From an uncultured Roseburia sp. (GTDB lineage: Bacteria > Bacillota > Clostridia > Lachnospirales > Lachnospiraceae), in the NCBI GenBank assembly GCA_900542495.1, contig UQNW01000012.1, positions 1-64,000 on the forward strand: 64,000 nt of DNA, in the 5' to 3' direction. Below are positions 1 to 9,000 of this stretch, piece after piece (position 1 is the stretch's first letter; every line of letters begins with the position of its first letter). Position numbers and translations under genes: made by a program. The notes beneath the pieces are model-generated. The model was given only the letters and a program-made list of their open reading frames with translations, was not told where the DNA came from and did not search any database.

Positions 1-147
1 TTGTAATTGATGGTGAAGGTTCAAAGGTTATTTGCAAAGACTAATTTGAAAATTCAAGTTTGTCTGACTAACAATAATTTAATAACGAACTAATACAAGC
101 ACTTTAAGCATGGATTCAAAAAAACAGGAAGGTAAGATAGATAGAAA

Positions 148-921
148 ATGTTATTAGAAGAATTTGACGCAAATAAAACTGCAATCATCAACCCGGATAT
201 GTGTGTAGAGAAGATTGAAAATTTTCCGGAAGTTACGATTTCCTGTTTTTCAGAAGAACTTTTCAATGAGGTACTGGAATTTTTTCGTGCAAAAGAAATA
301 GCGAGTGTTCATTCTGCAAGTGGCGTGAATCCTATTTATGAAGTTACATATAAAGGAAAAAGATTTGCAATGTTCAAATCAATGGTCGGGGAACCTTTAT
401 GCGTGGGACAGTACGAAGAAATAATTGCAATGGGAAGTAAAAGACTGATTTTGCTTGGAAATTGTGGGGTATTAGATAAACGGATTGAAGATTGTGGAAT
501 TATTATTCCGATTAAGGCTGTCAGGGATGAGGGAACGAGTTACCACTATGCGAAACCATGTGACACAATTGATGTGAATCATAATTACAGGGATGAGTTT
601 AAGAAAGTACTGAAAGAGTTTGGATATCCTTATGTGGAAGGAATCACATGGACAACAGATGCCTGCTATAGAGAAACAAGGGATAAGGTGAATAAGAGAA
701 AAGAAATGGGTGCGGTCTGTGTCGAGATGGAGTGTGCTGGAATGCAGGCACTCTGTGATTTCAGGGGAACAGAATTTTTCCAGTTCTTTTATGCAGGAGA
801 TAACCTTGACCATTCATCCTGGGAGCCAAGAAGTTTATCAGGCAGTGCAAGATTGGATGATAAGAGTAAAATCATGCTACTGGCCTTTGAACTTGGTCTT
901 AAAATATTAGAAAAATTGTAG
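148..921 (+). CDS. Nucleoside phosphorylase (PNP/UDP family)
   Basis: Probable cytosolic purine/uridine-type nucleoside phosphorylase, 257 aa, which would split a nucleoside with phosphate into base and ribose-1-phosphate for salvage. The central GNCGVLD stretch (about residues 104-110) fits the phosphate/sugar loop, and CVEMECAGM (about 191-199) is the family signature whose Glu contacts the ribose. There is no signal peptide or membrane segment. The upstream GGAAGG lies rather far from the ATG, so the start is acceptable but not strongly marked. The first 147 bases are AT-rich and hold only a possible C-terminal tail of an upstream frame (stop near 44). Base specificity cannot be read from the sequence. 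The gene stands alone; the truncated ATPase downstream is unrelated. Confidence 0.85.
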   Translation: MLLEEFDANKTAIINPDMCVEKIENFPEVTISCFSEELFNEVLEFFRAKEIASVHSASGVNPIYEVTYKGKRFAMFKSMVGEPLCVGQYEEIIAMGSKRLILLGNCGVLDKRIEDCGIIIPIKAVRDEGTSYHYAKPCDTIDVNHNYRDEFKKVLKEFGYPYVEGITWTTDACYRETRDKVNKRKEMGAVCVEMECAGMQALCDFRGTEFFQFFYAGDNLDHSSWEPRSLSGSARLDDKSKIMLLAFELGLKILEKL

Positions 922-1080
922 AAGGAATGATGGATATACAGTTAGCTACAGAGCTTAAAGGAAAACTTTGTCCTTTGCATGAATACAAATAAAAAATTTT
1001 AAGGTATGAAAAGAATAGTGTGTAGACGAATCGCATATGCTAATTAGGATTATGGGGATCTGCGTATTAAATGTAAGATA

Positions 1081-2226
1081 ATGAGTGGGGATTTGCGATA
1101 TAATTTGGATTTTTTCTTTCTCCAATTACAACAGTTGACCGGAGTCAGACTGTATGAAAAGGAATCTGTGATTATATTTGATGAGGTTCAATTATTGCCG
1201 AAGGCAAGACAGGCAATCAAGTATCTTGTGGCAGATGGAAGATATAAATACATTGAAACAGGATCACTCTTATCTATAAAGAAGAATACGCAGGATATAT
1301 TAATTCCGAGTGAAGAACATAAGATATCCATGTATCCGATGGATTTTGAAGAATTTTTGTGGGCGGTTGGTGATGAAATCACAGCGGATACCATTAAGCT
1401 GCTTTTAAAAAACAAAAAATCTGCCGGAAATGCGATGCATAGGAATCTGATGCGTGTGTTCCGGTTGTATATGCTGATCGGTGGAATGCCACAGGCGGTA
1501 GAAGCTTACTTAGAATACAATAATTTGCAGGTAGTAGATGAGGTAAAAAGGGAAATTGTCGATTTGTATGAGGAAGATTTTACAAAGATAGATGGAACCG
1601 GGCTTGCAGGTGATATATACGATGCAATTCCGGCGAGTCTCAGCGGAAATGCGTCGAGATATGTTCTGTCAAATGCGAGGGAGGGAACACGTCTGGAACA
1701 GGTTCGTGAATTAATACCGGATATTCTTAGTTCGTATACTGTAAATATTGCATATCATGCAAATAATCCGGGAATAGGAATGTCGCTGGAAAAAGATGCC
1801 GGACGGTATAAGTTATTTACCTCGGATGTCGGGTTGTTTATAACGCTCGCTTTTAAGGATAAAAACTATACAGAAAATGTCATTTATAATAAGCTGCTAT
1901 CGGATAAATTAGAAGCAAACCTCGGATATATATATGAAAATGCCGTGGCTCAGATGTTAGTTGCCAGAGGAAACAACCTGTTTTATTACACGATGGAAAG
2001 CGATACATCGAATCACCTGTATGAGATAGACTTCTTGTTGTCAAAAGGGGATAAAATTAACCCGATAGAAGTGAAGTCTGGAAACTACAGAGGGCATAAG
2101 TCGTTAGATATGTTTTGCGATAAGTATAGCAGCCGCATCAGAGATAAGTACGTGGTTCATACGAAGGATTATAAATGGGAGAATGGCATCCATTATCTGC
2201 CAGTATATATGATCCCATTTTTGTAA
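1081..2226 (+). pseudogene. DUF4143-type AAA ATPase, N-terminus missing
   Basis: A 381-codon frame that matches the AAA_14/DUF4143 ATPases from just before Walker B (IIFDEVQLLPKARQAIKYL, about residues 31-49) through the DUF4143 C-terminal half with its PD-(D/E)XK-like end (YEIDFLLS ... IEVKSG). The roughly 90 N-terminal residues with the Walker A P-loop, present in the full-length paralogue at 21881, are absent, and no P-loop is found in any frame of 922-1080. The ATG has no ribosome site. An imperfect direct repeat GGGGATCTGCG / GGGGATTTGCG flanks the apparent start (about 1054 and 1086), which may mark the deletion or a local duplication. Without a P-loop it cannot be a normal ATPase; most likely a remnant, although the rest of the frame is intact. 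Confidence 0.75.
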
Positions 2227-2390
2227 AATCCTTACCATTTATGCTAAAAAAAGCACAGATTATGCAAATTTTCTCCATAGAGAAATTCTTATGTTACGAT
2301 TAAGACAAGTAAAGCGGAATATAAATGCAGAAAGTTATTCAGAAACTGCAAAGAAGAGTTTCGCAGTCCAGAGAGAAAGGGATAAGAATT

Positions 2391-2963
2391 ATGGAGAAAA
2401 TCAAAAACTTATGGCTTGGATTTGCCGAGAAACATCCGGGCGCATCAAAATGGATCAGAGAGGGTGGATTATTTGTAATTGTAAGTAACTTAATCACAGT
2501 ATTTAAGTATTTCATGTTACTGTTTTTGCCACTTGCATTTGCAGGACTTCCAAATATCGACTTTGGATTCCCGGGAATCGACATTACATTATTCGGTGAA
2601 ACCTTTAAATGGAACATCATTGGTTATGACGCACAGCACGGCGGACTTCCTTATTTCTGTGCATACATGATCGCTATGGTAGTCGGTGAGTGTATCAACT
2701 TCCCAATCCAGAGAAGCTTCGTATTCCGAAGCAAAGGAAATATCTGGTATCAGGGAATGTGGTATCTGATCGCATTCTGTATCGTAACCTGTATTGTAAA
2801 CTCCATCAACTGTATCTGGGTTGCTGTTGCAGGAATATTTGTACCGGACTGGCTCTACAACATCGGAACAACCGTATTAAATGGTGGTGTATCCATGGTG
2901 GTATTCTTCTTTGTTAATAAGATCATTTTCCCGGAAGGGGAAGCAAAAAAAGCAGAAGCTTAA
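2391..2963 (+). CDS. GtrA-like multi-pass membrane protein
   Basis: 190-aa membrane protein with about four hydrophobic segments (roughly residues 27-50, 90-108, 126-148, 158-180). The sequence FPIQRSFVFRSKGN after the second segment is the hallmark of the GtrA family (small membrane proteins linked to polyprenyl-phosphate sugar translocation and cell-surface glycan decoration). The ATG at 2391 was chosen because a GAGAAAGGG site precedes it; the frame is open further upstream to 2325 but that part is polar and lacks a ribosome site. The Lys/Glu-rich C-terminus should be cytoplasmic. It is a single gene closed by a terminator at 2972. The substrate is unknown; no glycosyltransferase partner lies next to it. 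Confidence 0.7.
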   Translation: MEKIKNLWLGFAEKHPGASKWIREGGLFVIVSNLITVFKYFMLLFLPLAFAGLPNIDFGFPGIDITLFGETFKWNIIGYDAQHGGLPYFCAYMIAMVVGECINFPIQRSFVFRSKGNIWYQGMWYLIAFCIVTCIVNSINCIWVAVAGIFVPDWLYNIGTTVLNGGVSMVVFFFVNKIIFPEGEAKKAEA

Positions 2964-2971
2964 GATTTATG

Positions 2972-3009
2972 GAGCTGCTGTACTGAGAAATTGGTACGCA
3001 GCTCTTTTA
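2972..3009 (+). terminator. Rho-independent terminator after GtrA-like gene
   Basis: GAGCTGC and GCAGCTC arms, extended by GTAC/GTAC pairing, close a short loop and are followed by TTTTAT. It lies 8 bases after the stop codon of the GtrA-like gene. Confidence 0.8.
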
Positions 3010-3102
3010 TGTAGATTTTATTTTTGATTGTGGGTGTTGTTTTTGCTGTGTCAGCAGCAAAATTAATAAAAAATTTATTTGTTTCATAGTCTTTTTTATG
3101 AT

Positions 3103-3118
3103 ATTGTAAATTTACAAT
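3103..3118. promoter_or_regulatory. Perfect 16-bp palindrome in a gene-poor gap
   Basis: ATTGTAAATTTACAAT is its own reverse complement. It sits in the 260-base AT-rich stretch (3010-3270) between the GtrA-like gene terminator and the first tiny gene; nothing else in that stretch looks coding. It could be an operator for a dimeric regulator; which one is not known. Confidence 0.4.
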
Positions 3119-3210
3119 TCATTGAGATATGTGTGGCGTATCTTCTATATGGATTCGAAAATTCTTTAAAGTTTTCAATATGAATGGTTTCCCTCCTAAT
3201 CGTACATTGA

Positions 3211-3265
3211 CAATTGAATAGGAACTTTACATTATGCTATAATATCACCAGCGAAAGGCGGTGAT
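3211..3265 (+). repeat. Duplicated promoter/leader, copy 1
   Basis: 55-bp element, 53/55 identical to 3501-3555. It contains a sigma-A-like promoter, TTGAAT (3214-3219), an 18-base spacer and TATAAT (3238-3243), and ends in the ribosome site AAAGGCGGTGAT used by the small gene that follows. Both copies precede tiny ORFs in the same orientation. Confidence 0.8.
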
Positions 3266-3270
3266 GGAAA

Positions 3271-3438
3271 GTGAATGAGGAATATATGCCAACAGATGTA
3301 CAATTCAAGTATGAATTAAGAAAACACTTAACAGAACTGGAAAGAAAGCTTGAACTGCTTCGGAACGAAGAGTATGAAAAGCTTGAAAAAGAGTATTTGA
3401 AGGAAATACAGGATATTCAGACAAGTTTGGAAGATTAA
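3271..3438 (+). CDS. Small charged coiled-coil protein (55 aa)
   Basis: Short gene with a GTG start (3271) just after the AAAGGCGGTGATGG ribosome site; an in-frame ATG at 3286 is the alternative. The product is 55 aa, almost all charged heptad-like helix (for example KHLTELERKLELLRNEEYEK), so a coiled coil that probably oligomerises or binds a partner. There are no cysteines, signal peptide or membrane segment. It is driven by copy 1 of the duplicated promoter and closed by the terminator at 3459. I do not recognise a family. The dedicated promoter, ribosome site and terminator argue that it is real. Confidence 0.6.
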   Translation: MNEEYMPTDVQFKYELRKHLTELERKLELLRNEEYEKLEKEYLKEIQDIQTSLED

Positions 3439-3458
3439 CAGAAAACAATATAAAAAAG

Positions 3459-3500
3459 AAGGTGTAAAGTCGTGATAGAAAAAGGGCTTTGCACCTTTTT
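3459..3500 (+). terminator. Terminator after 55-aa gene
   Basis: AAGGTGTAAAG and CTTTGCACCTT arms (one G.U pair) followed by TTTTT, 21 bases after the stop of the 55-aa gene and directly before copy 2 of the duplicated promoter. Confidence 0.8.
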
Positions 3501-3555
3501 CAATTGAATAGGAACTTTACATTATGTTATAATATCACCAACGAAAGGCGGTGAT
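3501..3555 (+). repeat. Duplicated promoter/leader, copy 2
   Basis: Second copy of the 55-bp element at 3211-3265, differing at two bases. Promoter TTGAAT (3504-3509), 18-base spacer, TATAAT (3528-3533), and the same AAAGGCGGTGAT ribosome site, placed in front of the 60-aa gene. Confidence 0.8.
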
Positions 3556-3558
3556 AGC

Positions 3559-3741
3559 ATGGAGGATAATGGAATGACAAGAGAAGAGCTTATCAGTTTG
3601 ACAATTGACAAATATACGGATCTGCAGCGCATTAAAAAATCCAATGGTGGTGTGGAGAACAAAGAACTTGATTATCAGATTAAGGTCACACTTGCAAAGT
3701 TATCTTCACTTGGTATATCCGTCGAAGATATTACATTGTAG
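3559..3741 (+). CDS. Small protein, unknown (60 aa)
   Basis: 60-aa soluble, helical, acidic protein starting at the ATG 4 bases after the shared GGCGGTGAT ribosome site of leader copy 2. Motifs: MTREELISLTIDKY near the N-terminus and a C-terminal LAKLSSLGISVEDITL helix. It differs in sequence from the 55-aa protein but has the same promoter, so the two are co-regulated. It is followed by a hairpin and then by the LytTR regulator; whether it belongs to that signalling module is unknown. No family recognised. Confidence 0.6.
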   Translation: MEDNGMTREELISLTIDKYTDLQRIKKSNGGVENKELDYQIKVTLAKLSSLGISVEDITL

Positions 3742-3761
3742 ATTGTGAAAAATTTATCAGG

Positions 3762-3789
3762 GTGTGGAGCCAAAACTATGGCTTCGCAC
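3762..3789 (+). terminator. Hairpin between 60-aa gene and LytTR regulator
   Basis: 11-bp stem GTGTGGAGCCA / TGGCTTCGCAC (two G.U pairs) with a 6-base loop, 20 bases after the 60-aa gene and 23 before the regulator start. It has no clean T-run, so it may be a weak terminator, an attenuator or a processing site. Confidence 0.4.
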
Positions 3790-3811
3790 TCTTCTCATCT
3801 GGGAGAAAGTT

Positions 3812-4525
3812 ATGTTAAAAATAGCAATCGTAGAGGATGAACGTGAGTGTCAGAAAGCACTCATCGAGCATCTGAGAAAATATGAAAAAGAGAAAAACGA
3901 AGCATTTATCGTAAGAATTTTTAATGACGGCATAGATATTCTGGATGACTATTCTGCGGACTATGACCTGATATTTCTTGATATCCATATGAAACATCAG
4001 GACGGAATGACAACTGCGAAGAAAATCCGGGAAGTGGATGCAGATGCACAGATTGTGTTCATTACAGTGCTTGCCCAGTATGCGATTGAGGGATATAAAG
4101 TAAATGCGCTGGATTTTATTTTAAAACCGGTCGTTTATGAACAGCTTGCCATGACAATGGATAGAGTGCGTTCCATTGCGTCAAAGCATCACAAGGAGAA
4201 GCAGCTTTTAGTCGCAGAGGGCGAGAGCAAGTGCAAAATATCTACCGAGGACATCCTATATATTGAGGTGATAGGGCATGATATGTTTTTCCATACCAGA
4301 GATAAAGTGTATTCGAAGCATGGAATTACGTTGAAAACAATGGCGGATGAACTATCGGAATACTATTTTGTGAAAAGCGGGCAGTCGCAGCTTGTGAATC
4401 TGAAATATGTGGATGAAGTCAAAAAAGACACTGTCTACGTGAACGGAACAGAAATATTTTTAAGCCGCAGTCGGAAAAAAGAGTTTTTGGAAGCACTTGC
4501 AGATTATGTAGGAATGGAGATGTAA
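3812..4525 (+). CDS. LytTR-family response regulator (module 1)
   Basis: 237-aa AlgR/AgrA/LytR-type response regulator. The receiver (about 1-120) has the acidic pair E8-D9, phospho-acceptor Asp57 in LIFLDIHM and the conserved Lys in LDFILKPV; a LytTR DNA-binding domain follows (about 135-235, with SRSRKKEFLEALADY at the end). The ATG at 3812 follows GGGAGAAAG; the frame continues upstream to 3764 but that part overlaps the hairpin and is not receiver sequence. The stop is 1 base before the GHKL kinase start, so the pair is translated together. It probably controls the GH3 gene downstream and possibly its own operon. Closest relative in the window is the regulator at 27786-28496 (same Asp57). 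Confidence 0.9.
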   Translation: MLKIAIVEDERECQKALIEHLRKYEKEKNEAFIVRIFNDGIDILDDYSADYDLIFLDIHMKHQDGMTTAKKIREVDADAQIVFITVLAQYAIEGYKVNALDFILKPVVYEQLAMTMDRVRSIASKHHKEKQLLVAEGESKCKISTEDILYIEVIGHDMFFHTRDKVYSKHGITLKTMADELSEYYFVKSGQSQLVNLKYVDEVKKDTVYVNGTEIFLSRSRKKEFLEALADYVGMEM

Positions 4526-4526
4526 T

Positions 4527-5822
4527 ATGGCGGGATCACTGTATTTTTGGGAAATGCTTCTCCCGGCATTAGGGCTCTGCCTTCCATTAAACCGCAGAGA
4601 AAAAAGTCTGTGGAAAGCAGTTACATGTATGATTACAGGCGTAGTTCTATTGATGGTTATTATGAAACTGGCGCAGACAAAATATGAGGGTACACTGAAA
4701 TCTATGGGAGAGAATATCATGTTTTCCATGATGATGTTAGGCTGGTTTCTTGTGATATGGAGTCTTGTGATCGGGTGCATTTATTTTTTTGTGCAGTGCA
4801 GTCTGCGTGAGGCAATGTATATTTTTGCATTAAGCTATGGTGTGGAGCATATTTTTTACTGCATCAGGCTTCTGACAGAATGGCTGACAGGCGGGCGCAT
4901 TGGCAATACTGACCCATTGATCTATCTTCCGTGTATGGTCGGTTCCTTTCTTCTCGCATATTTCTGGTTTGCGAAAGGCGCTGCATATCAGGGAACCTAT
5001 TTATTGGAGGGGATTTCAGCGTCCACTTCGTCCATTGTCCTGATTGCGGTCGTGTGGGGACTCAGTATTGTGGCAGGAGAACTGAACTATGCGCATATTC
5101 ACAGTATTTATGCAATTCCGTGCTGCATTTTCATGTTATCAAGCCAGAGGGAACAGCTTCGTCGTGAGATTGAACGGACGGAATTTACGAAAAAAGAGCA
5201 GTTGTGGGAAAAGACGAAGCTGCGCTACGAGATGTCAAAAGAGAGCATGGCAGTTGTGAACCAGCATTATCATGATATGAAGCATCAGCTCATGGCGCTT
5301 TCCACCATGAGTGATGAAGACAAACGAAAAGCGAAGCTTCTTGATATGGAGAGCAGGATTGCCGCGTATGAAGCAGTAGTAAAAACCGGAAATGAAATCT
5401 TAGATACCGTTCTGACAGAGAAAAAACTGACCTGTCAGATCAATCATATTGCATTTAGCTGTATTGCTGACGGAGCGCAGCTTTCATTTATGGATGAGCT
5501 TGATATTTATACGTTGTTTGGAAATGCACTCGATAATGCGATCGAGGCGAACCGGAAAATTGAGAATGCAAAAAACCGGTGGATCTCTGTTCAGATACAG
5601 AGGAAAAAGGGAATCATTTTGATCGAGCTGATCAACCCTTATCAGGGAACGGTTGCTTTTGATGAGAGCAGAATGCCGGTCACTTCAAAGGCTGACAGGG
5701 AAAGCCATGGTTTTGGAACAAAGAGTATCCGTTCTATTATAGAAAAATACGACGGACAAATGATCATTAAGACAGAGGAGCAGAAATATCTGATCCGCAT
5801 GATCTTTCAGGGTAAAGATTGA
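4527..5822 (+). CDS. GHKL (AgrC-like) sensor histidine kinase (module 1)
   Basis: 431-aa membrane sensor. The N-terminal half (about 1-205) has six or seven hydrophobic segments; a short cytoplasmic helix carries the phospho-accepting His249 in HYHDMKHQLMAL; the C-terminal HATPase_c_5 domain has the N-box NALDNAIEA (about 332-340) and the G-box HGFGTKSIRSIIEKYDG. There is no extracellular domain, typical of kinases that sense small peptides or membrane ligands, but no AgrB/AgrD pair is seen nearby. It follows the regulator by one base, and a strong terminator (5836) separates it from the GH3 gene. The GHKL kinase at 26494 is its paralogue with the same architecture. Confidence 0.88.
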   Translation: MAGSLYFWEMLLPALGLCLPLNRREKSLWKAVTCMITGVVLLMVIMKLAQTKYEGTLKSMGENIMFSMMMLGWFLVIWSLVIGCIYFFVQCSLREAMYIFALSYGVEHIFYCIRLLTEWLTGGRIGNTDPLIYLPCMVGSFLLAYFWFAKGAAYQGTYLLEGISASTSSIVLIAVVWGLSIVAGELNYAHIHSIYAIPCCIFMLSSQREQLRREIERTEFTKKEQLWEKTKLRYEMSKESMAVVNQHYHDMKHQLMALSTMSDEDKRKAKLLDMESRIAAYEAVVKTGNEILDTVLTEKKLTCQINHIAFSCIADGAQLSFMDELDIYTLFGNALDNAIEANRKIENAKNRWISVQIQRKKGIILIELINPYQGTVAFDESRMPVTSKADRESHGFGTKSIRSIIEKYDGQMIIKTEEQKYLIRMIFQGKD

Positions 5823-5835
5823 CCAAATATGTCTT

Positions 5836-5869
5836 AAAAAATGCAGGCTGCGCTAAAGCCTGCATTTTT
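5836..5869 (+). terminator. Terminator after kinase of module 1
   Basis: AAAAATGCAGGC / GCCTGCATTTTT, a perfect stem with 9-base loop and T-run, 13 bases after the kinase stop. It separates the signalling pair from the GH3 transcript, so the GH3 should have its own promoter in 5870-6003, where I could not pick a convincing -35/-10 pair. Confidence 0.9.
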
Positions 5870-6003
5870 GTTATAAATTGTAGTATCTTCTTTTTACAGA
5901 TATAAGGGCAGTGCAGATGAAAGCAGAAAGTTAATCCTCCCAAGATTAAAATAAAACGCTTCATCCTGAATTGCCCGGACATCATGTAAACAGGAGGAAA
6001 GAT

Positions 6004-9000
6004 ATGAGTAAAGCAAGAAAAATTGTGGGAACGACAATACGTTCCATTTTGATCATTGTATTTGCAGTGATCATCGCAGCAGTGAATTCCATTCTTCCAA
6101 ATTATGCGAGAATGATGGATAGCATGATTGGTGGAATCAATACAAAAATTGACAATTCTGATGTTGATACAACAGGACTTGATCTTGAGTACAACAAGGC
6201 AGATTATACGACAGATAATATCGGAGAGGCTGAGAGTGCGCTCCACCAGCAGATTGCTGATGAGGGAACGGTTCTTTTAAGCAATGAGGGAATACTTCCT
6301 ATGGCACAGGATACAGAGTTTAGTTTTTTCAGTGTCAATTCGGCAACCGTATCAGCAAGCGATTCCATGATGGGTGGAAGAAACCTGACACAGATTTTTG
6401 AGAATGCAGGAGCAAAAATCAATACAACATTAATGGATTTTTATTCCGAACAGTCCAAGGAATACGGACTCAGCTCAGGTTCTGTCAGCTTTGGTGACGC
6501 AGAGGATTTTGCAATTAACGAAGTACCATTATCTGTATTGCAGGAAAATGCAGAGGTTATGGAGTCTGTAAAAAATACAGTGCCTGTTTATTTCTTAAAA
6601 AGAGTGGCAGGAGAAGGACGAGATATGCCTCGTTCCATGTACAATCATGCGGAGAGTGAAGAAGACAAGGCAAAGAGTTATTTAGAGCCGGATTCGACAG
6701 AGTTAGAGATTATCTCTTATTTAAATGATAACTTCGATAATGTAATTCTTGTAACCAATTCCAATGCTGCATTAGAGCTTGGCTGGGTAAAGGATTATAC
6801 AAACATCAAGGCAGTACTTTCAAGTACAACGATTGAAGCAATCCCATACATTCTGACTGGTCAGGTAAATCCTTCCGGAAGAACAGTGGATACTTTTGTA
6901 GCAGATGCTTCCAAATCTCCGGCAGCACAGAACTTTGGTGATTACCAGTATGTAGATGAGAACGGAGAACTTACAAAGTACAACTATGTAACCTATGAAG
7001 AGGGCATTTATGTAGGCTATAAATATTATGAGACACGCTATGAAGACGCTGTTTTAAATCAGGGAAATGCCGGAGATTACGATTACACAGAGGAAGTGGT
7101 TTATCCATTTGGATATGGACTTTCCTATACAACTTTTGCATGGTCTAATATGCAGACAAGCTGGTCAGGTGATGAATGTACCGTAACCGTTGATGTGGAA
7201 AACACAGGAGATATGGCAGGTAAAGATGTTGTTGAGATTTATGCCCAGTCTCCATATACAGAATATGATAAAGCAAACGGAGTGGAAAAGGCTTCCGTAC
7301 AGCTTGTCGCTTATGGAAAAACAAGTGAACTTGCACCGGGCGAGAAAGAAACGGTAACCTGTACCTTCTCCAAAGAGCAGTTAAAAGCTTATGATGAGAA
7401 TGGAGCACAAACCTATATTTTTGACGCAGGAGATTATTACATTACAGCAGCAGCGAATGCACATGCAGCAATTAACAATATTCTTGCTGCTAAATCTGAG
7501 AAGCCAGCTCAAAAAGCAGACTTAGACAGTGAAGAAACAGCAGATAACGAAGAATCTGCAACTCAGGAAGAGGCAGAAAGCAAGATAGAGCTTTTGACAG
7601 CAGGTGGACTTTCAGCAGAAGAAGCCACAACCGGCGGAAATGCAGAATTTGTATCTGTATACACACCAGATAACACAGACGCCGATGTGACAACCTACGC
7701 AACTGATTCTTACTCCGGCGTAGAAATCACAAACCAGTTACAGGACTGCAAGGCAGATGTGACTTATCTTACAAGATCCGACTGGGAGGGAACTTTCCCG
7801 ACACATGACGGAACACCTGGAACACAGATCAGTACCTGGGGAAATGAGATCAACGGAGAAGACGGAGTATCCTATACTTATGTGAAAACAGCATCCGATG
7901 ATCTGATCGCAGAGCTTGACAGCTTTTCCAGTGGTACAGAGATCAATCCAGAGACGTTAGCAGATACACAGATTGTCTATGGCGCAGACAACAGCTTAAC
8001 ACTCATTGACATGAGAGGTCTTGATTATGATGATCCGCTTTGGGAGGACCTTTTAGATGAACTGACACCGGAAGAAATTTACAATACGATCGGAGTATCC
8101 GGTTACGGTATCGAATACATTGATTCTGTAGAAAAACCTTTTAATATCGATGCAGATACGGCTTCCGGACTGATCTATGGCGGTACCGGAGCAATGTTCC
8201 CAAGCGCAATGACATTAGCACAGACATGGAATCTTGAATTGGCATCTGAATATGGTGAGATGATCGGTAACGAGGGACTGCTCGGTGGAGCTGACGGCTG
8301 GTATGCACCGTCTATGAACATCCACAGAACTCCTTATTCCGGACGTAACGGAGAATATTATTCCGAGGATGCATTCCTTTCCGGAGCAGTAGCTTCCAGA
8401 GAAATTTACGGAGCAGCTTCCAAAGGTATGTATACCTACATCAAACATTTTGCATTCAACGATCAGGAAAACCACCGTGGTGACCGTGACGGACAGTTCA
8501 GTGTCGCAACCTGGTTTAACGAGCAGTCTGCACGTGAGATTTATCTTGTACCGTTCGAGATGTGCATGAAGGCTGGAGATGTTACTTTAAATTATGTGGA
8601 AAAACAGGAAGACGGAACTTATGTCAATGCTTCAAAACAGATCCGCGCATCCCAGGGTGTCATGACTTCCTTCAACAGAGCAGGTGCTACCTGGGCAGGC
8701 GGTGATTATGGTCTGATCACAGGCATTCTCCGTAACGAATGGGCATTTGACGGAATCGTTATGACAGACAATGCGAATACAGGTGTATTCATGGACGGTT
8801 ACCAGATGACAGAGGCAGGAGCTGATGTGAAACTTACAACACTTCCTGCATCCGCAAGATATAACTTTGATGAGAATGATCCGGCAACTTACTATTATGC
8901 AAGACAGGCAATGCATCATACACTTTATACCATTGCAAACTGTAAAGCCATGAATGGAGCAATGCCGGGTTCCCATATCAAAGACGGAACAAGAATTTCA

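Noticed and set aside
3..44. Possible C-terminal tail of an upstream gene (frame ending GEGSKVICKD)
   Set aside because: Only 13 codons in view; the other two forward frames have early stops, but that is no proof of coding.
927..992. Short ORF MMDIQLATELKGKLCPLHEYK after the nucleoside phosphorylase
   Set aside because: 21 codons without a recognisable family; possibly a gene remnant but not supportable.
5870..6003. LytTR-type binding site upstream of the module 1 GH3 (AAAGTTAAT near 5929)
   Set aside because: One 9-mer fits the half-site but no second copy lies 21-22 bp away; too weak to list.
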